DNA of 64,000 nt from Favolaschia claudopus (Eukaryota; Basidiomycota; Agaricomycetes; Agaricales; Mycenaceae): NCBI GenBank assembly GCA_037176885.1, contig JAWWNJ010000148.1:1-64000 (forward strand), read 5' to 3'. The notes beneath the pieces are model-generated. The model had not been told where the DNA came from. It made no database searches and saw only the letters and a list, made by a program, of their open reading frames with translations. Made by a program: the position numbers and the translations under genes. Positions 31,975-42,731 of the stretch are shown here, in pieces (position 1 is the stretch's first letter; each line of letters begins with the position of its first letter).

Positions 31975-34119
31975 ACATGGAACCTGTGGATATGGGCCAG
32001 CAAGCTTCCCAGTGAGTTTAAAATGGCGGTGCACCGACGCCATCTACAAGGCCGATGTGCCAGGCGAGAGAAAGAAGTCATCAGAGCCAGACTTGAGAAA
32101 ATATGGGTTGAATACTTTGAGTTTCCAAGTAGGATCGATGGGAATTGCGGCGTAACCAGTGAGGACGGAGAGGAAGAGTTTGGCACGAAGCAAGGGGTCA
32201 TTCGCGCTGCTTTTATACTCATCATCAATCAACGCGTCGTAAATGTTGCCCGGCAAGGCGGGATGGCCGGGCTCTGTGAGATAATGAGTAATAAATTGTT
32301 TGAGGAGTACGACGGTTTCAGCGTTATCGCCCCACGGATCATCAGTTGGGTTGACTTGGCTAAACTCTATATGCGACAGTAATTCCGCTATGTCTTTGAT
32401 TTGAGAGTTGAATGCAGCGACAATCAGCTCCTTGCACGGCGTAGCAAACCACTAATAACGACTCTCAACGTTGAGATATCTCAAGGAAGACGGAAAAGAC
32501 AAACCTCAAGGATGTGATGCGCTCGGTCTTGTCCACCGAAGGCGTCGATGGACAAATTGAAGCCATACTCGACGTTGAGATAATCCGTGTGATGAGTGAT
32601 GTCCGCAGTTCCGAGAGTGAGAGAGCTAATTACGGGGCCAAGAACTCCGTCTTGTTCATGCTGAGATCGCTTTGCAGCGATCATTGTAGGCTGAATGACC
32701 GGTGAGTTCAAATCAATGAATCAACTTACATCCATTTCAGATATATTCAGTAAGAACTGGAATTCAACACACTTCGCCGACTGAGATGCGTACATCGGCT
32801 GATTCAATGGAACTGAGTGGAGAGCTCTAACTATTGCAAGGGAGCTGGTGGTCATAAACGGCGTCAAGAAGTCGAGGTCAAAGTTGATGGTAGAGAAAAG
32901 GAAAGGAGAGGCGCGGATAGGCGCCCCAATGAAAAGAAAATGGAGGACAAAGATGAACCCCGTCGCACGCAACATGCAAGAACGTGCAGTAAGGGAGGGA
33001 TGGAGATGAAGAGTGAGATGGAGTTCACGTTCCATCCAATACATGCCGTCAGAAAGAAGAATCTGCACGGCACGTACCACTGTTTCATTGCGGGGGCCTT
33101 TTCCAACAGCTGCGTTCATCGGCTCGTCGCCGATAATGCTAATAGTTGTTAAGATTCAAAGATAAGCACAAAAATCATGACTCACATTGAGACCTGAAGT
33201 CCGAGAAATGCACTTCCCTCTCCCATCGTCCCCGTGATAGTTGGACGAGGGGCACGGAATTGCTCATGTATGATCTCCTTGAATTTAAGTCGGTCGTCCA
33301 CCAAAAACCCAAAGAGCCGCGGCGATCAACGAGCGTGCGGCATCATCCACAGTGTGAGCTCGGATGTGAACATGGTCGTCCATGGCAAAAGCCAACGTGA
33401 TATAAGACTACCATGCTTTGAGTGCATGCGGTCCAGAGCCGGGCATATGCGGAAGTGTGAGATCGAGGGCCCCGGAGTCGCCTAGAAATGAGCGGGACTT
33501 GCAAAGAAAAGAAAATTGAACGACAGCCAAAAACAAAACAAGAGAGTAGATAAGCTCTTACCTTGGTGTTGGCTGGAGTGAGTTCCATGCTCGACATCAA
33601 GAGTGGCCCAGCCAAAAATGGTTGAATTGTAGACACCGGGACGGTTAGAGTCGACGCATTCTGGGAGAACAGAGATTATAAGGGATTGAATTTGGATATA
33701 GAAGTATAGCAGACCTCTTGCCACTGTTGACGATGAACAGCACGAGTGACAATCTACAAAAAGAGGTGAGCAAAACTCAAGACCATAACTCAGTAGTTTC
33801 AGGACATACAGGAGTCGAACGTGAAGCGGGAAGTTCACCGCCGCGGTCAGTTCTAAACGTCGAAGGGATAGGTTCGTCGTCGTCCTGAGACCATGAGAAA
33901 TTGAAGTACGAATATTTGGGGCTTACCTGATCCATAAGGTCCTCCGGCACGGGAAACTAATCTCAGTCGGCGACTGTAAAAGAGAAACCGGCGTGAGGAA
34001 GAAGGACCTGCCCCTAAAGCCGAAATTGGGCAAGAAACCGAAGCTACCGGTCGTGGAGGATGAGGATTCGGAGGAGGAGGATGAGCTGAATGAGGAAGGT
34101 GACGTGTGACATCCGTTCA
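31975..34119 (-). pseudogene. HECT-like protein gene, decayed
   Basis: Spliced minus-strand pieces resemble a HECT-like protein family expanded in agaricomycetes. HECT domains transfer ubiquitin to substrates. The first readable exon is Ser-rich (TTGSFGFLPNFGFRG, about 34060-33980). Then come VSTIQPFLAGPLL, VDDRLKFKEIIHEQFRAP, GTMGEGSAFLGLQVSM, NAAVGKGPRNETVVRAVQIL and YLNVEYGFNLSIDAFGGQD. The last part is DPLLRAKLFLSVLTGYAAIP. A TAG after KAW (about 33410) and frame changes near 33300 and 32090 indicate decay unless hidden introns exist. The usual C-lobe cysteine cannot be placed. Its 3' end meets the AT-rich hAT unit 2, and a MITE (34128-34341) hit the 5' side. Confidence 0.5.
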
Positions 34120-34127
34120 CCAAGGAG

Positions 34128-34341
34128 AGGACCGGTGAGAGTCCCAATTGAGGCCTCAATATTGAGGTTGAATACGGCAGCCCGGACAAAATTTGCCCAA
34201 AATCCGGACCAAGAAAAAGTGAAAATTGCTTATCGAGAAAAGACTCGTTTTCGCTTCCTCAGAAACTGTGGATATATTTGATTTGATACAAATCTTGTCC
34301 GGACTCGGTATTCAACCTCAATTGGGACTTTCACCGGTCCT
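34128..34341. mobile_element. 214-bp MITE, 8-bp TSD
   Basis: Inverted ends AGGACCGGTGAGAGTCCC and complement, continuing through AATTGAGG and TTGAATAC. The TSD is CCAAGGAG (34120-34127 and 34342-34349). It is inserted at the 5' side of the HECT-like gene. Confidence 0.88.
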
Positions 34342-34659
34342 CCAAGGAGCCCGAAACGTGACATCTGGTTTGTGTCGTTCATCGCACTTCCTCTCATACG
34401 AAAAGTACCCATAATTATACTCAGTACCTACTTGTTATATGCTTTAGTAGTGCCCACACGAGTTCCAGGATTTTTGCGATACAAATGCGGAGCATAGATC
34501 GAAAACATCAAAGTTGATCACCATCGAGCCGTACTACACTGTAACAAAACATCATGACTGGGAGTCGTGTTTTCATGATGATTATGGGGCTGTTCATGAT
34601 ATTTTTTCATGATGTTTCATTAATAAATTCAGGGCAAAACATCATGAAAAGGAAGCCAG

Positions 34660-34750
34660 TAAATTGGGCTACCGGCAGCCGGAGTCGAACCCCGGACCGC
34701 CGCACTGCAGTGGCGCGGCGCAACACGGATTATTACTCTTAGACTAATGA
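34660..34750 (-). other. tRNA-like sequence (A and B boxes)
   Basis: On the minus strand TAGTCTAAGAG (A-box-like) and GGTTCGACTCC (B-box-perfect) are about 45 bp apart. The T arm folds, but the acceptor and anticodon arms do not pair as in a real tRNA. A tRNA pseudogene or the head of a SINE is possible. Confidence 0.35.
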
Positions 34751-34894
34751 AGATTTTGAAGGACATGGGATTTCAGTCCATACATAGAGTATATGTAGGG
34801 TAACCAGCTCGCTCTGGTTACCTTGCTGGAGATGGCTCAGAGTATATTGACCAGGTTAGTGGATTGTTTTGACTTCTACCAGGAAAGAGGAGTC

Positions 34895-35101
34895 TATCAG
34901 AATATATACCGAGGCGGCTGAAAGCCGGGAGAGCTCACAGAGGACGACGAGCTGGAGGACGGGTGCGGGGACGCAGACGACGAGGGACGTGGGGGTAAAA
35001 GACAAGATAATTCGATATCGATCTACGCGCGACAGGATGTGAGAAGTATGATACTACTACCGGAACTCTCGGACCGACGCGAATATATACAGGTTCTGAC
35101 A
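34895..35101 (-). repeat. Copia 3' LTR with polypurine tract
   Basis: A 207-bp inverted copy of the LTR at 28061-28267. On the minus strand AAAGGTGGGAG (35102-35112) directly precedes TGTCAG, so this is the downstream LTR. After its end come the same 66 bp that follow the solo LTR at 28267. Confidence 0.85.
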
Positions 35102-35139
35102 CTCCCACCTTTGCGAGGACCGATGAAGAGAAACGGAAA

Positions 35140-35690
35140 ATCAAAAGGCATAATGAACTCCCACTGAATCTGATATCTCCCACCCAATCCAATGTTCCTA
35201 AGCCTCCATACGACGATAGTGCTGTTGAGTGCGCGCAAGCCGAGCGTTGAAAGCTTCATCGTCTTCAGAGCTACCTTCAGCGCTGTCAAAGTCAATGTGC
35301 TCGCTGAAGTAACCTTCCCCATCATCATCTGCAGCAAGAGCACCCTCCGTACTATGAGCAGATGGCTCGCAGGACGTGGAGGACCGTCAAGAACCCATTG
35401 CTTGATGTTCTCTGGCATGTCGTGGATGCAGCGATCAGAGATGTGGCCAGTTGTACCGCAGCGACGGCACTGATCATTGGCAGAAGGGGAACACCAACGA
35501 AGCTTGCTGTTCCTCCCACCCAATCCAGTAGAACGAGATTGGTGAGCAGGACGTGGCGCACGACGCTGCTTCTGCTGGGTGCGTGCAGCCAAGCCAGCGG
35601 GGAGTTCATCACCTGCATCCACATCACTCTCGATATCCTTGACATGCGAACGACAATCTCCTGACTTCTTCTTGACTTCTTCTGCATTCG
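35140..35690 (-). pseudogene. Copia Gag remnant with zinc knuckle
   Basis: The minus-strand frame reads DVDAGDELPAGLAARTQQK and then the zinc knuckle CRRCGTTGHISDRC (CX2CX4HX4C) at about 35440-35480, typical for nucleocapsid. The downstream sequence to the LTR is short and out of frame. Protease, integrase and RT/RNase H are gone, so an internal deletion joined Gag to the 3' end. It lies just before the Crypton, transcribed away from it. Confidence 0.6.
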
Positions 35691-35971
35691 ACTTCTCTTG
35701 TCTCAGTACGCGTACGCGACGGTACTTCTAAAGCCAAGAGCTCGTCGCTGGCTCTCGCCCACACGGTCTAGCAATCTACAGCATTGCTCTCATCATCCGC
35801 TCTTTCCCTGCCTCCGCGCTACAAATCAAGCTGTTACCCGTCTCGCATATCAGTGCCTCGCTTCTACGCCGCCTCTCGGGGAAGAACTACGGCATATCAC
35901 GGTCCCGTGTCACTTCTTTAGCTTTTTTTCCCTCTACCTCGACGTCGTACATCGCACAGAAGTACTGCTCA

Positions 35972-38473
35972 ATGCCTCCTCGCACTCCGGGTCCATACAC
36001 ACCACCTAATGCTCCTCAGACACCATTAATGCGGAAAGCTGCTCGTTTTGCTTCTCATACCCCTCCCAGGCCTCTCCAATTCGATATAGCGGCTGATAGT
36101 CCTGTTCACGACCGGAGTATGATCTCCTTTCCACCCGACTCCCAAGACTTGGTTCCTATTTCCTACGGGACTGCCTCTGTCCCCAATTCACACTCAGCAA
36201 ATGGATCTGGTCCATCCCCTGGGCGCGTTAAATACTCCCTTGATGCTCTCGAGGCCGAATCACACGCTATTCGGTTAAAAATCCACGCAAAAGAGCAGGA
36301 AGATAAAGCTACTCCACAGACCTATGCCCGACACTTCCACTCCTACCAGGCTTGGTGGGATTCTTCGGAGGCTGCAAAGGCAGCTGAAAATAGCCGACTC
36401 ACAGCACTTCCCGCTATACCGATGACCGCAGCTAAAGTTGCAATGTTTCTTGAGTACGAGAGTACGCGCGAAAAGGTATGCCATCATTCTTGATCCGTTC
36501 TTCCGTGAAAAAATCATATCTACGTTGCTAATTGATTGAATAGAAGAAGCGCGGGGGCGGGACCGTGGCCGGTTCGAGTGTCGGCCGTTCTCAGATTTCT
36601 GGAGTGATCACCGCTCTGGAGTCTTTTCGCTTTAATGCTCAGCACCTCTACAAGGAGTGCGCTGAAGCGCACCCCTTGCGGAATGATTCGCGCATTCGGC
36701 AATTTGAATCAGCTGCAAAGCACGATGAACCAAAGCGCGCTGAGAAGGCTCAGATTGCAAAGGCAGCTGGTAGCTCACTAGGTACGTTCGGTGGTGGATT
36801 TCCTTCTGTTGGGCACTGACTGAATTATTGTTTTCAGATACCTATACAGTTGATGAGCTGTTTGTAAATGCGCGAGCTGGTGCTTGACGAATTTTTCCGG
36901 CCCGAGTCGTATTTATCTTGGCTTACGTGATCGCGCCATGCTGTTGCTCGGAGCTGGGACTGCGTTTCGTGGTGATAGCACTCGGATCTTGCTTTGGTCT
37001 GACCTGTTCAAGACGTCAATTCCCTTGGGAGATGATTCCAAAGCACTGGTATTTTATCACGGTTCAATTTCTCCCGCCTTGACCTAAAATTCAATGTCTA
37101 GGTCCTCGGCGTGTTGGGAGATAATGCCAAACACAATCAGACTGGTCGCATTGATGAGCACGGAGTTCTCCGTCATAAACACGTTGAGCTCTGCGGCATC
37201 GGTGCAGTTGCAATGATGATGTTCGGGTATTTTCACATCATGGGCTACGCCGTGCCGGATTTTTCGCCGGATTTCTCAGATACATCCTTTGGCGAGCATG
37301 GGCGACGTAGTTGCGGCGAAATCAATTTACTTACCAAATATGGAAATTTCCATCAAAGCCGCCCTACTGCACAGAAAAACGACTCACTGGTCGGCGGAAA
37401 TAGGATAGACGGGATGTATTCCTTGTGTAGAATAGGTCTACCCACAAAAACAAGCCGCATCTGTCATGTTTCTCACAGGTTTTGGCTGGATTTTCCTGGA
37501 CGAGCCCGCCCGCCAGCTCGGCAAAATCCATGCAAAAACAGAGATTTTTCTACACCCAACATACCGGCTTGAGGCTCTCAACATTTTAGTCAACTTGCCG
37601 CTCGAGAAAATCATTCATATCCCAGCAAAAGACGGGGATTGATTGAAATTTCCATATTTGGTAAGTAAATTGATTTCGCCGCAACTGTACCTACCACGTC
37701 TTCTCAACCGGGATTGGACGGACGGAAAAGTTTTCATTTTCGCTGGAAATTGTACATAGTAACCTATTTTTGAAGCGCATCATGACCGCGTCATCCAGAT
37801 GCACGACGCGAATGATATTTCAATCACTAAAGTAACGCACGGCGCCCGACCTTTTGCGGCGCAGACGTGCCGATCATTTGGGGCAAGTGTCAGTGATACG
37901 AAAGCTTTAGGCGGATGGAACGAGAGCGGTTCATTCAAGAATTGTTATGATCGTGCGCTACCGGTTGGCGCTCTGCTGGGTGCTGCATTCTTCAATAGTT
38001 TGAAGCCCGAGCTGTATCGAGTCGCGCGGGATATTCTCGGTACGTTCCTTTTCCTCGCAGATATTGTAAAATCTAAGGTAGACTTGATTAGAGCCTCCGA
38101 AAGACGTCTCTGAGAAGATATTTCCCTGGATTGAAGACGAAATCGCTGCGCTGATCAGCCGCGAACACTCTAATCGTCTTGCGAGAGATATTGCCCTGCG
38201 GCAGTTCCTCAATACCATGCTGTGGTTTCGACGCATCTTGGTGCAGGATCTTGCTGTTATATTTACCCAAAATCCTCATGCTCTCATCTTCAAATTCGCA
38301 CCGTTCAATTCCCCGTCTTTCCGCGAGTTTGCTGGTACCCTCGGCTGCATTAATTGATGCCGCCGAGGAAGCAGCTCTACTTGCCTTTCAAAACCTTCCT
38401 CAGCATCTAGTTGCTTCGCTTCAAGGCGCCCTCGCAACGCAGAACCTCGCATTTGAACGCGAACGTCAAAATT
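35972..38473 (+). pseudogene. Crypton tyrosine recombinase, N-terminal part
   Basis: A spliced plus-strand frame starts MPPRTPGPYTPPNAPQTP at 35972. Introns lie near 36476-36542, 36781-36837 and 37048-37101. The N-terminal SAM-like region holds TPQTYARHFHSYQAWW. The catalytic part shows LGLRDRAMLLLGAGTAFRGD (first Arg), DNAKHNQTGRIDEHG, KHVELCGIGAVAM, then VTHGARPFAAQ (HxxR) and ALGGWNESGSFKNCYDRALP (tyrosine). This is the Crypton-type R-H-R-Y recombinase, which moves DNA as a circle. The GCR1_C domain expected next is absent, because the frame ends in a copia LTR at 38474. A MITE (37309-37687) and small frame changes near 36880 and 38360 also break it. The tail piece at 28531-29022 may be its lost end. 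Confidence 0.75.
37309..37687. mobile_element. TA-target MITE, CAGTTGCGGC family, copy 2
   Basis: About 379 bp, ends (T)AGTTGCGGCGAAATC and GATTTCGCCGCAACTG, with TA on the right and a changed left border. It is in the Crypton recombinase between GEHGRR and the next block. Related to 19732-20111 and 54197-54560. Confidence 0.82.
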
Positions 38474-38724
38474 TGTCAGGATATGAATTTGTTGGTTCGC
38501 ATCATTCCGACTTCGGACATTTCTTATCCATTGATACCTATCTACATTTATATACTTCTCGTAGTTGAGTATGGTCTACAATCAATCACTCTTACTCTTA
38601 ACCCCCATCTTGACCTCTGAGTCTTTCTCTCTTGTGCCCCTCCGTGTGCTCCTGCACCTGCACTCCAGCAGCTCCTGTTCCGATCGAGCTCTGGCTTCCA
38701 GCCACCTCGGTTTATATTCTGATA
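38474..38724 (+). repeat. Copia 5' LTR
   Basis: 251 bp, TGTCAGGATATG to TTCTGATA, close to the solo LTR at 4214-4467. The next bases are a primer site, not a TSD, so this is a true upstream LTR. The body of the element is cut off by the transposon at 38961. Confidence 0.85.
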
Positions 38725-38735
38725 GGTTATGGGCC
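38725..38735 (+). other. Primer-binding site, half-tRNA-iMet type
   Basis: GGTTATGGGCC directly follows the LTR, identical to the site after the other LTR family at 22754. Confidence 0.72.
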
Positions 38736-38960
38736 CCGCGCCCTAGCGCCTGAGCTTGATGCGAGAGCGGCTTGCTCCAGCGTGCCTCCGGAATCTTACC
38801 ATCCACTCGTTACTTCCACTGCTCATCCTGATCTACGCCATCCTCGCATCCACCTCGACTCTTTGCTGTTCTTCCTAGGTCTTCCTCTCGAGCCTCCCTT
38901 ACACTGCAGCCTCGACACTCTTATCTCTACAGCATCTACTGGTTCTCACGCTGCTGTACT
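38736..38960 (+). other. Leader of a truncated copia element
   Basis: The sequence lies between the primer site and the unclassified transposon copy 1. It is CT-rich and has no start codon with a long frame. It is presumably the untranslated leader. Confidence 0.4.
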
Positions 38961-39593
38961 GGGGGTCGGCAATGGTCGGTTGGGTGACAGAATGTCACAT
39001 AGTGTGACTCTCACCTTCCCACCGCCCAATCCGACCTGATCAATCGCCTTCAGGTCTGGAGGGTTTCCCCGGCACATTGTGGCCAGAATCTCTGTGCTCA
39101 AAGTAGTTGAATGAATGTATCTAGAGATTCTTCGGAGCAAATTTTCTCCCTTCTTTTCTCTCCAATAACCGGATGGCCGGTCTGCACCAGCAACCTCAAT
39201 ATTAAAATTGTGTTCCGAACAAATCCGAGATATTTCTATGTTGACTTGCCATGTTGCCGGCCGGAGCTGCTCAGGTCGGCACTGCGGCTTGCAGATTTGA
39301 AGTCCGTAACCGTGACATCAGACGCGGAATCACGGTGTGACACTCCGTGACCTTTCGCGTCAAAGTCGCGGACGCGCGCGAGGCGCGTCCATTATTTATT
39401 TCGTGGGCTATCCAGAGGTAAGTAAGCCCTCAATATACAATCATATGTTCTATATACTGATTATATCAGCAGTACAGCGATTTACAGCGGAGTTAGGTGT
39501 CACAGTGCACCAAACTGCAAATCGGGGGGAGGTGCGACGGCAACGCGTCTTATCGCGTCGGGACTCACAGCTGAATATATTGTAGATTGAGGA

Positions 39594-41822
39594 ATGGGTG
39601 TGGGGGGCAAAACCGCAGCCTCTAGAAAGCCAAAGGGACGCAGTACTGCTCAGAAGTCTGCTGCTTTCAAGAATCTCAAACGCGGGAAAGAAAACCAAGA
39701 AATTGTACCTTATCAGCCACCACCGCCAAAAGATGACGCAAAACCGCCCCGGGACTGGAAGCATGCCTTTCAGAAGTCTCAGCGGCGTCTTCGGGACCTG
39801 CTGAAGCAGCAAAAACGCATCAGACAGGAAAACCAGGACCTAAAAACAGCGAATCAATCTCTGCGCCGGGATTTCGAAAATGCGAAGCTTGCGGGCCAGG
39901 TGCTGAATGCAAAAGCGATTGCAATTGCTGCGCATATGTCGTCTCAACGGGAGAAGGCTAGACAGGCTGCGCTGAAGGCACATGCGGAGAAAAAAGAATT
40001 GAAGAATCAAAACCGGGCACTTCAGAAACGGGTCGCCCGAGCGGCGACAGTGATGTCTCGGGCTATCGCACGGGTCAAGACGAAGCCCAACATGTGGAGG
40101 CTGACCCAGAAAGGCATCTACACCGTTCAGGCGCGCCGACTAGCTCGTATCATTGTCTCGAGCGGCTGTCCACGTAAAAATGTCGGGAAGATCATGTCCG
40201 AGGTTGCGCTTACCTTTGGTATCAAAATAGACCGCTCAATGAGCGCGAGAACGGTCAGCAGAGCCGTTTTAGAAGGCGGTATTGCTGCCTCAACGCTTCA
40301 GCTTCCCTATGAAATCGGTCTAAATCAAAGTAAGTCTTCGTTTTGTCTTTATAAGTATCACCGCTTACTTAAATTCGTTAAACCTCTTCAGGCCTCACCG
40401 TCAGCGCCGACAGCACGTCTAATCGAGGCGTGAATTTCGAAGCAAGCCATATTGCGATGCGAGTCCCAGATTATCGCAATGGCCAGCTCGAAATTGATCC
40501 TGCCTCGACCCCCAAAGTCCGAAGTGTTGGCGTACACTCCACGCTGGACCACGGCATTGCCGAGGCAGTGGCTGGATGGGAGACCCGAATTGGGGGGAGT
40601 ATGGACACGTTCAATGCCAGTCCACTCGCCGCTCGCCTGAACAAAAAATATACGTACCGCGAATTCTTGCGGATCTTGAACGGCGCAAACGGGGATCATG
40701 CTGCAGTGGAAAAAGGCACGGCGAGGGGACTGAAGGAGGCGAAGAAAGAGGCTGTTATACAAGACCTCGGTGAGGCAGCGCTCGCTCGGAAGGAATTCGA
40801 CGAGGCAATACTGTACCTCGCGGCGTGGAACACTCGCAAAATCATCGAAGCCGGAGGTCTTGAAGCTTGGAATCAATTGGCGCCATCAGAGCAGACGGCT
40901 CGCGACCGAGACCTTGTTCATCGACTTGTGAAGGAGCTCGGAGAAGCGGAATTCGACGCTCTCTCGGACGAGGAGCGCCGCTCGATCACCTTGTTCTTCT
41001 GGGGTGGGTGCTGCATGCATAAAGATCAAAACAGTTTCAAGGGCGGCAACACGGAGATGATGCAGGAGCACGCACGACTTGGACTCACCCCACCCATCAT
41101 ACTCGCCAACAAGGCCAACGCAGCGCTCTTGAAACGCGTTCTAGAGCCCGCCTCAACGGTTCCCGACGAGCTTACAGATCTAGAACAAGCTGCCTTCGAG
41201 GCGTCGACGCGTGGCGGAGTAAAGACTTGCGCCATTGCCGGTGCTATATTCCACAACAAAGACGGGAAGATTGGTCAAGGTGACCGCCACGTCGACTTCT
41301 TTACGGCTAAAACTGGGAAGCCTCACCCGCGATTCCCACCGACAAACCAGACGCGCTTCGGTAGCCACGGTCTTGCTGCCGCCGAGTTGATCAAATACCG
41401 CGAGCTATATCTGGAGTTCCTTCAGGTTATTGAATGGTCAAAGGCAACACCAGCGCTTACCAACATCGAGCTGAATTTACGGCGTGCTCTAGAGGATGTC
41501 CCCACCTTAGAGGAGCTCTGCGCGATGATTCTTTATCAACATCAACAATGCATCACACACCCGTACATGCGCGTCGTCCGTGGCCCGGGAACGGAGGAGA
41601 CGAACCTGCTAGATCTTGGGCCACTCCACAGGGATGTTCGCGACCATATTCAGTCCATCTTGGATGACCCGAGCCTTCTCTTTTCATCCGACATTTCCCA
41701 TGTCAGCGGCAGTCTTGACGGGAAGGAATGGGAGGACCCAGACGCAATTACAGCAGTCCTCGCGCTAATGCCCAAGCTCCCAAATCTTCAGGCCATTACC
41801 CTTTCCTTCTTCCGAGGTGCAT
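39594..41822 (+). pseudogene. Transposase-like protein of unknown superfamily, copy 1 (3' part inverted)
   Basis: Two exons, 39594-40329 and 40392-41822, have intact frames. The missing C-terminus lies inverted at 42037-42729. The whole protein would be about 950 residues. Residues about 60-165 form a Lys/Gln-rich coiled coil (RRLRDLLKQQKRIRQENQ). The next part, RKNVGKIMSEVALTFGIK, may be an HTH. Exon 2 opens with LTVSADSTSNRGVNFEASH (Asp about 252). A GGCCMHKDQN motif has Cys about 452-453 and His about 455. Copy 2 shows the C-terminal TNDANEGSLGGYR and RRNNTQDFM. I recognise this as a high-copy hypothetical protein of mushrooms. The D ... CC-H ... E layout and the TIRs suggest an RNase H-fold transposase, but I cannot assign a superfamily. 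Location would be nuclear if so. Confidence 0.7.
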
Positions 41823-41831
41823 TGAAATTTT

Positions 41832-42729
41832 GGGGGTCGGCAATGACAGTGCGGTTGATGGCCCATCAGATCAGATCACAGCCACCCCGCAATCCGTCGA
41901 AACCTTCCTCTCGCCGTCTTCCAGCACCTCGCACCTCCCTGCACTCAACTAGACCATGCAATATACTCGAGAACTACTATTTCACAATATTTGACAATCT
42001 ATAGACACTTGCTATACTACAAGAATTAATTTTGAATTATTCCTCCATCTCGCGCTCGTCTTCAGCACTCCAATCCTCTTGGACAACAACCTCGGGCTCA
42101 ATCGAAGGTACCAAAGGGGCCGGGTATGTATCTGGAGTCAGCAGGAAGACTTTCAGCGCCTCCTCGAGTGCTACCTGCTTGTCGGCCTTGACCTTGAGCT
42201 GGCTGTTTGGCTTGATCCCTGGAACTCCGCGAAGCCGTAAGATCTTGAGCTGTTCATCGAGTTTCTTGACTGTTGTCTTCGATGCGCGGACCTCTGCGAG
42301 TGAGGTAAAGACCCGGATTTGGAGGAGCTCACCCAGCTCTTTGGCCTGTTGTCTCCTTTTGGCCAATTCCTTCTCCTTCTTCATCTGCGCCAACCGCATA
42401 CGAAACTCTGCCAGCTCTTTTGTACGTTTCTTCTCCAACCCACTAGCATCAAGAATTCTCGCCCTCACCCTGAGATCCCGATGATCCTCTTCAATAAGCA
42501 TCGCGTCCATGAAGTCCTGGGTATTGTTTCGCCGATACATCGCCATCGCATTGTACTGGTGCAAGGTCAAGCGCGGGTATGTCCTCATCATCACCCTATA
42601 TCCACCAAGGGAGCCCTCGTTGGCATCGTTAGTCGACGGCATCCACACCAATTGGGGCTCGGTTGCCGATGCTTCATCGATCAAACCTCCCGGCGCAAAT
42701 TCATCCGAGAAACGAACCCAAGTATTCAA
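41832..42729 (-). pseudogene. Inverted 3' segment of copy 1 (C-terminal coding part and right TIR)
   Basis: The minus-strand frame 42729-42037 reads NTWVRFSDEFAPGGLIDEA, SLGGYRVMMRTYPRLTLHQY and RNNTQDFMDAML, then a charged coiled coil, and ends SAEDEREMEE and stop. It joins exactly to the break in copy 1 (FFRGAL) when flipped. Its C-terminus is intact, unlike that of copy 2. Downstream on the minus strand come the 3' UTR and right TIR. Confidence 0.82.
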
Positions 42730-42731
42730 TT

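Larger units (their letters stand above)
38961..42729 (+). mobile_element. Unclassified TIR transposon, copy 1, with internal inversion
   Basis: The left terminus is GGGGGTCGGCAATGG. A 630-bp leader with many GTGACA/TGTCAC words precedes the gene (39594). At about 41825 the sequence jumps to the right terminus in reverse (GGGGGTCGGCAATGAC at 41832) and then runs backward through the 3' UTR and the last 230 codons to 42729. Copy 2 starts three bases later. The 3' 0.9 kb is thus inverted in place. Confidence 0.82.

Noticed and set aside
34660..34750. Functional tRNA gene
   Set aside because: A and B boxes are good, but acceptor and anticodon stems do not pair; kept only as tRNA-like sequence.
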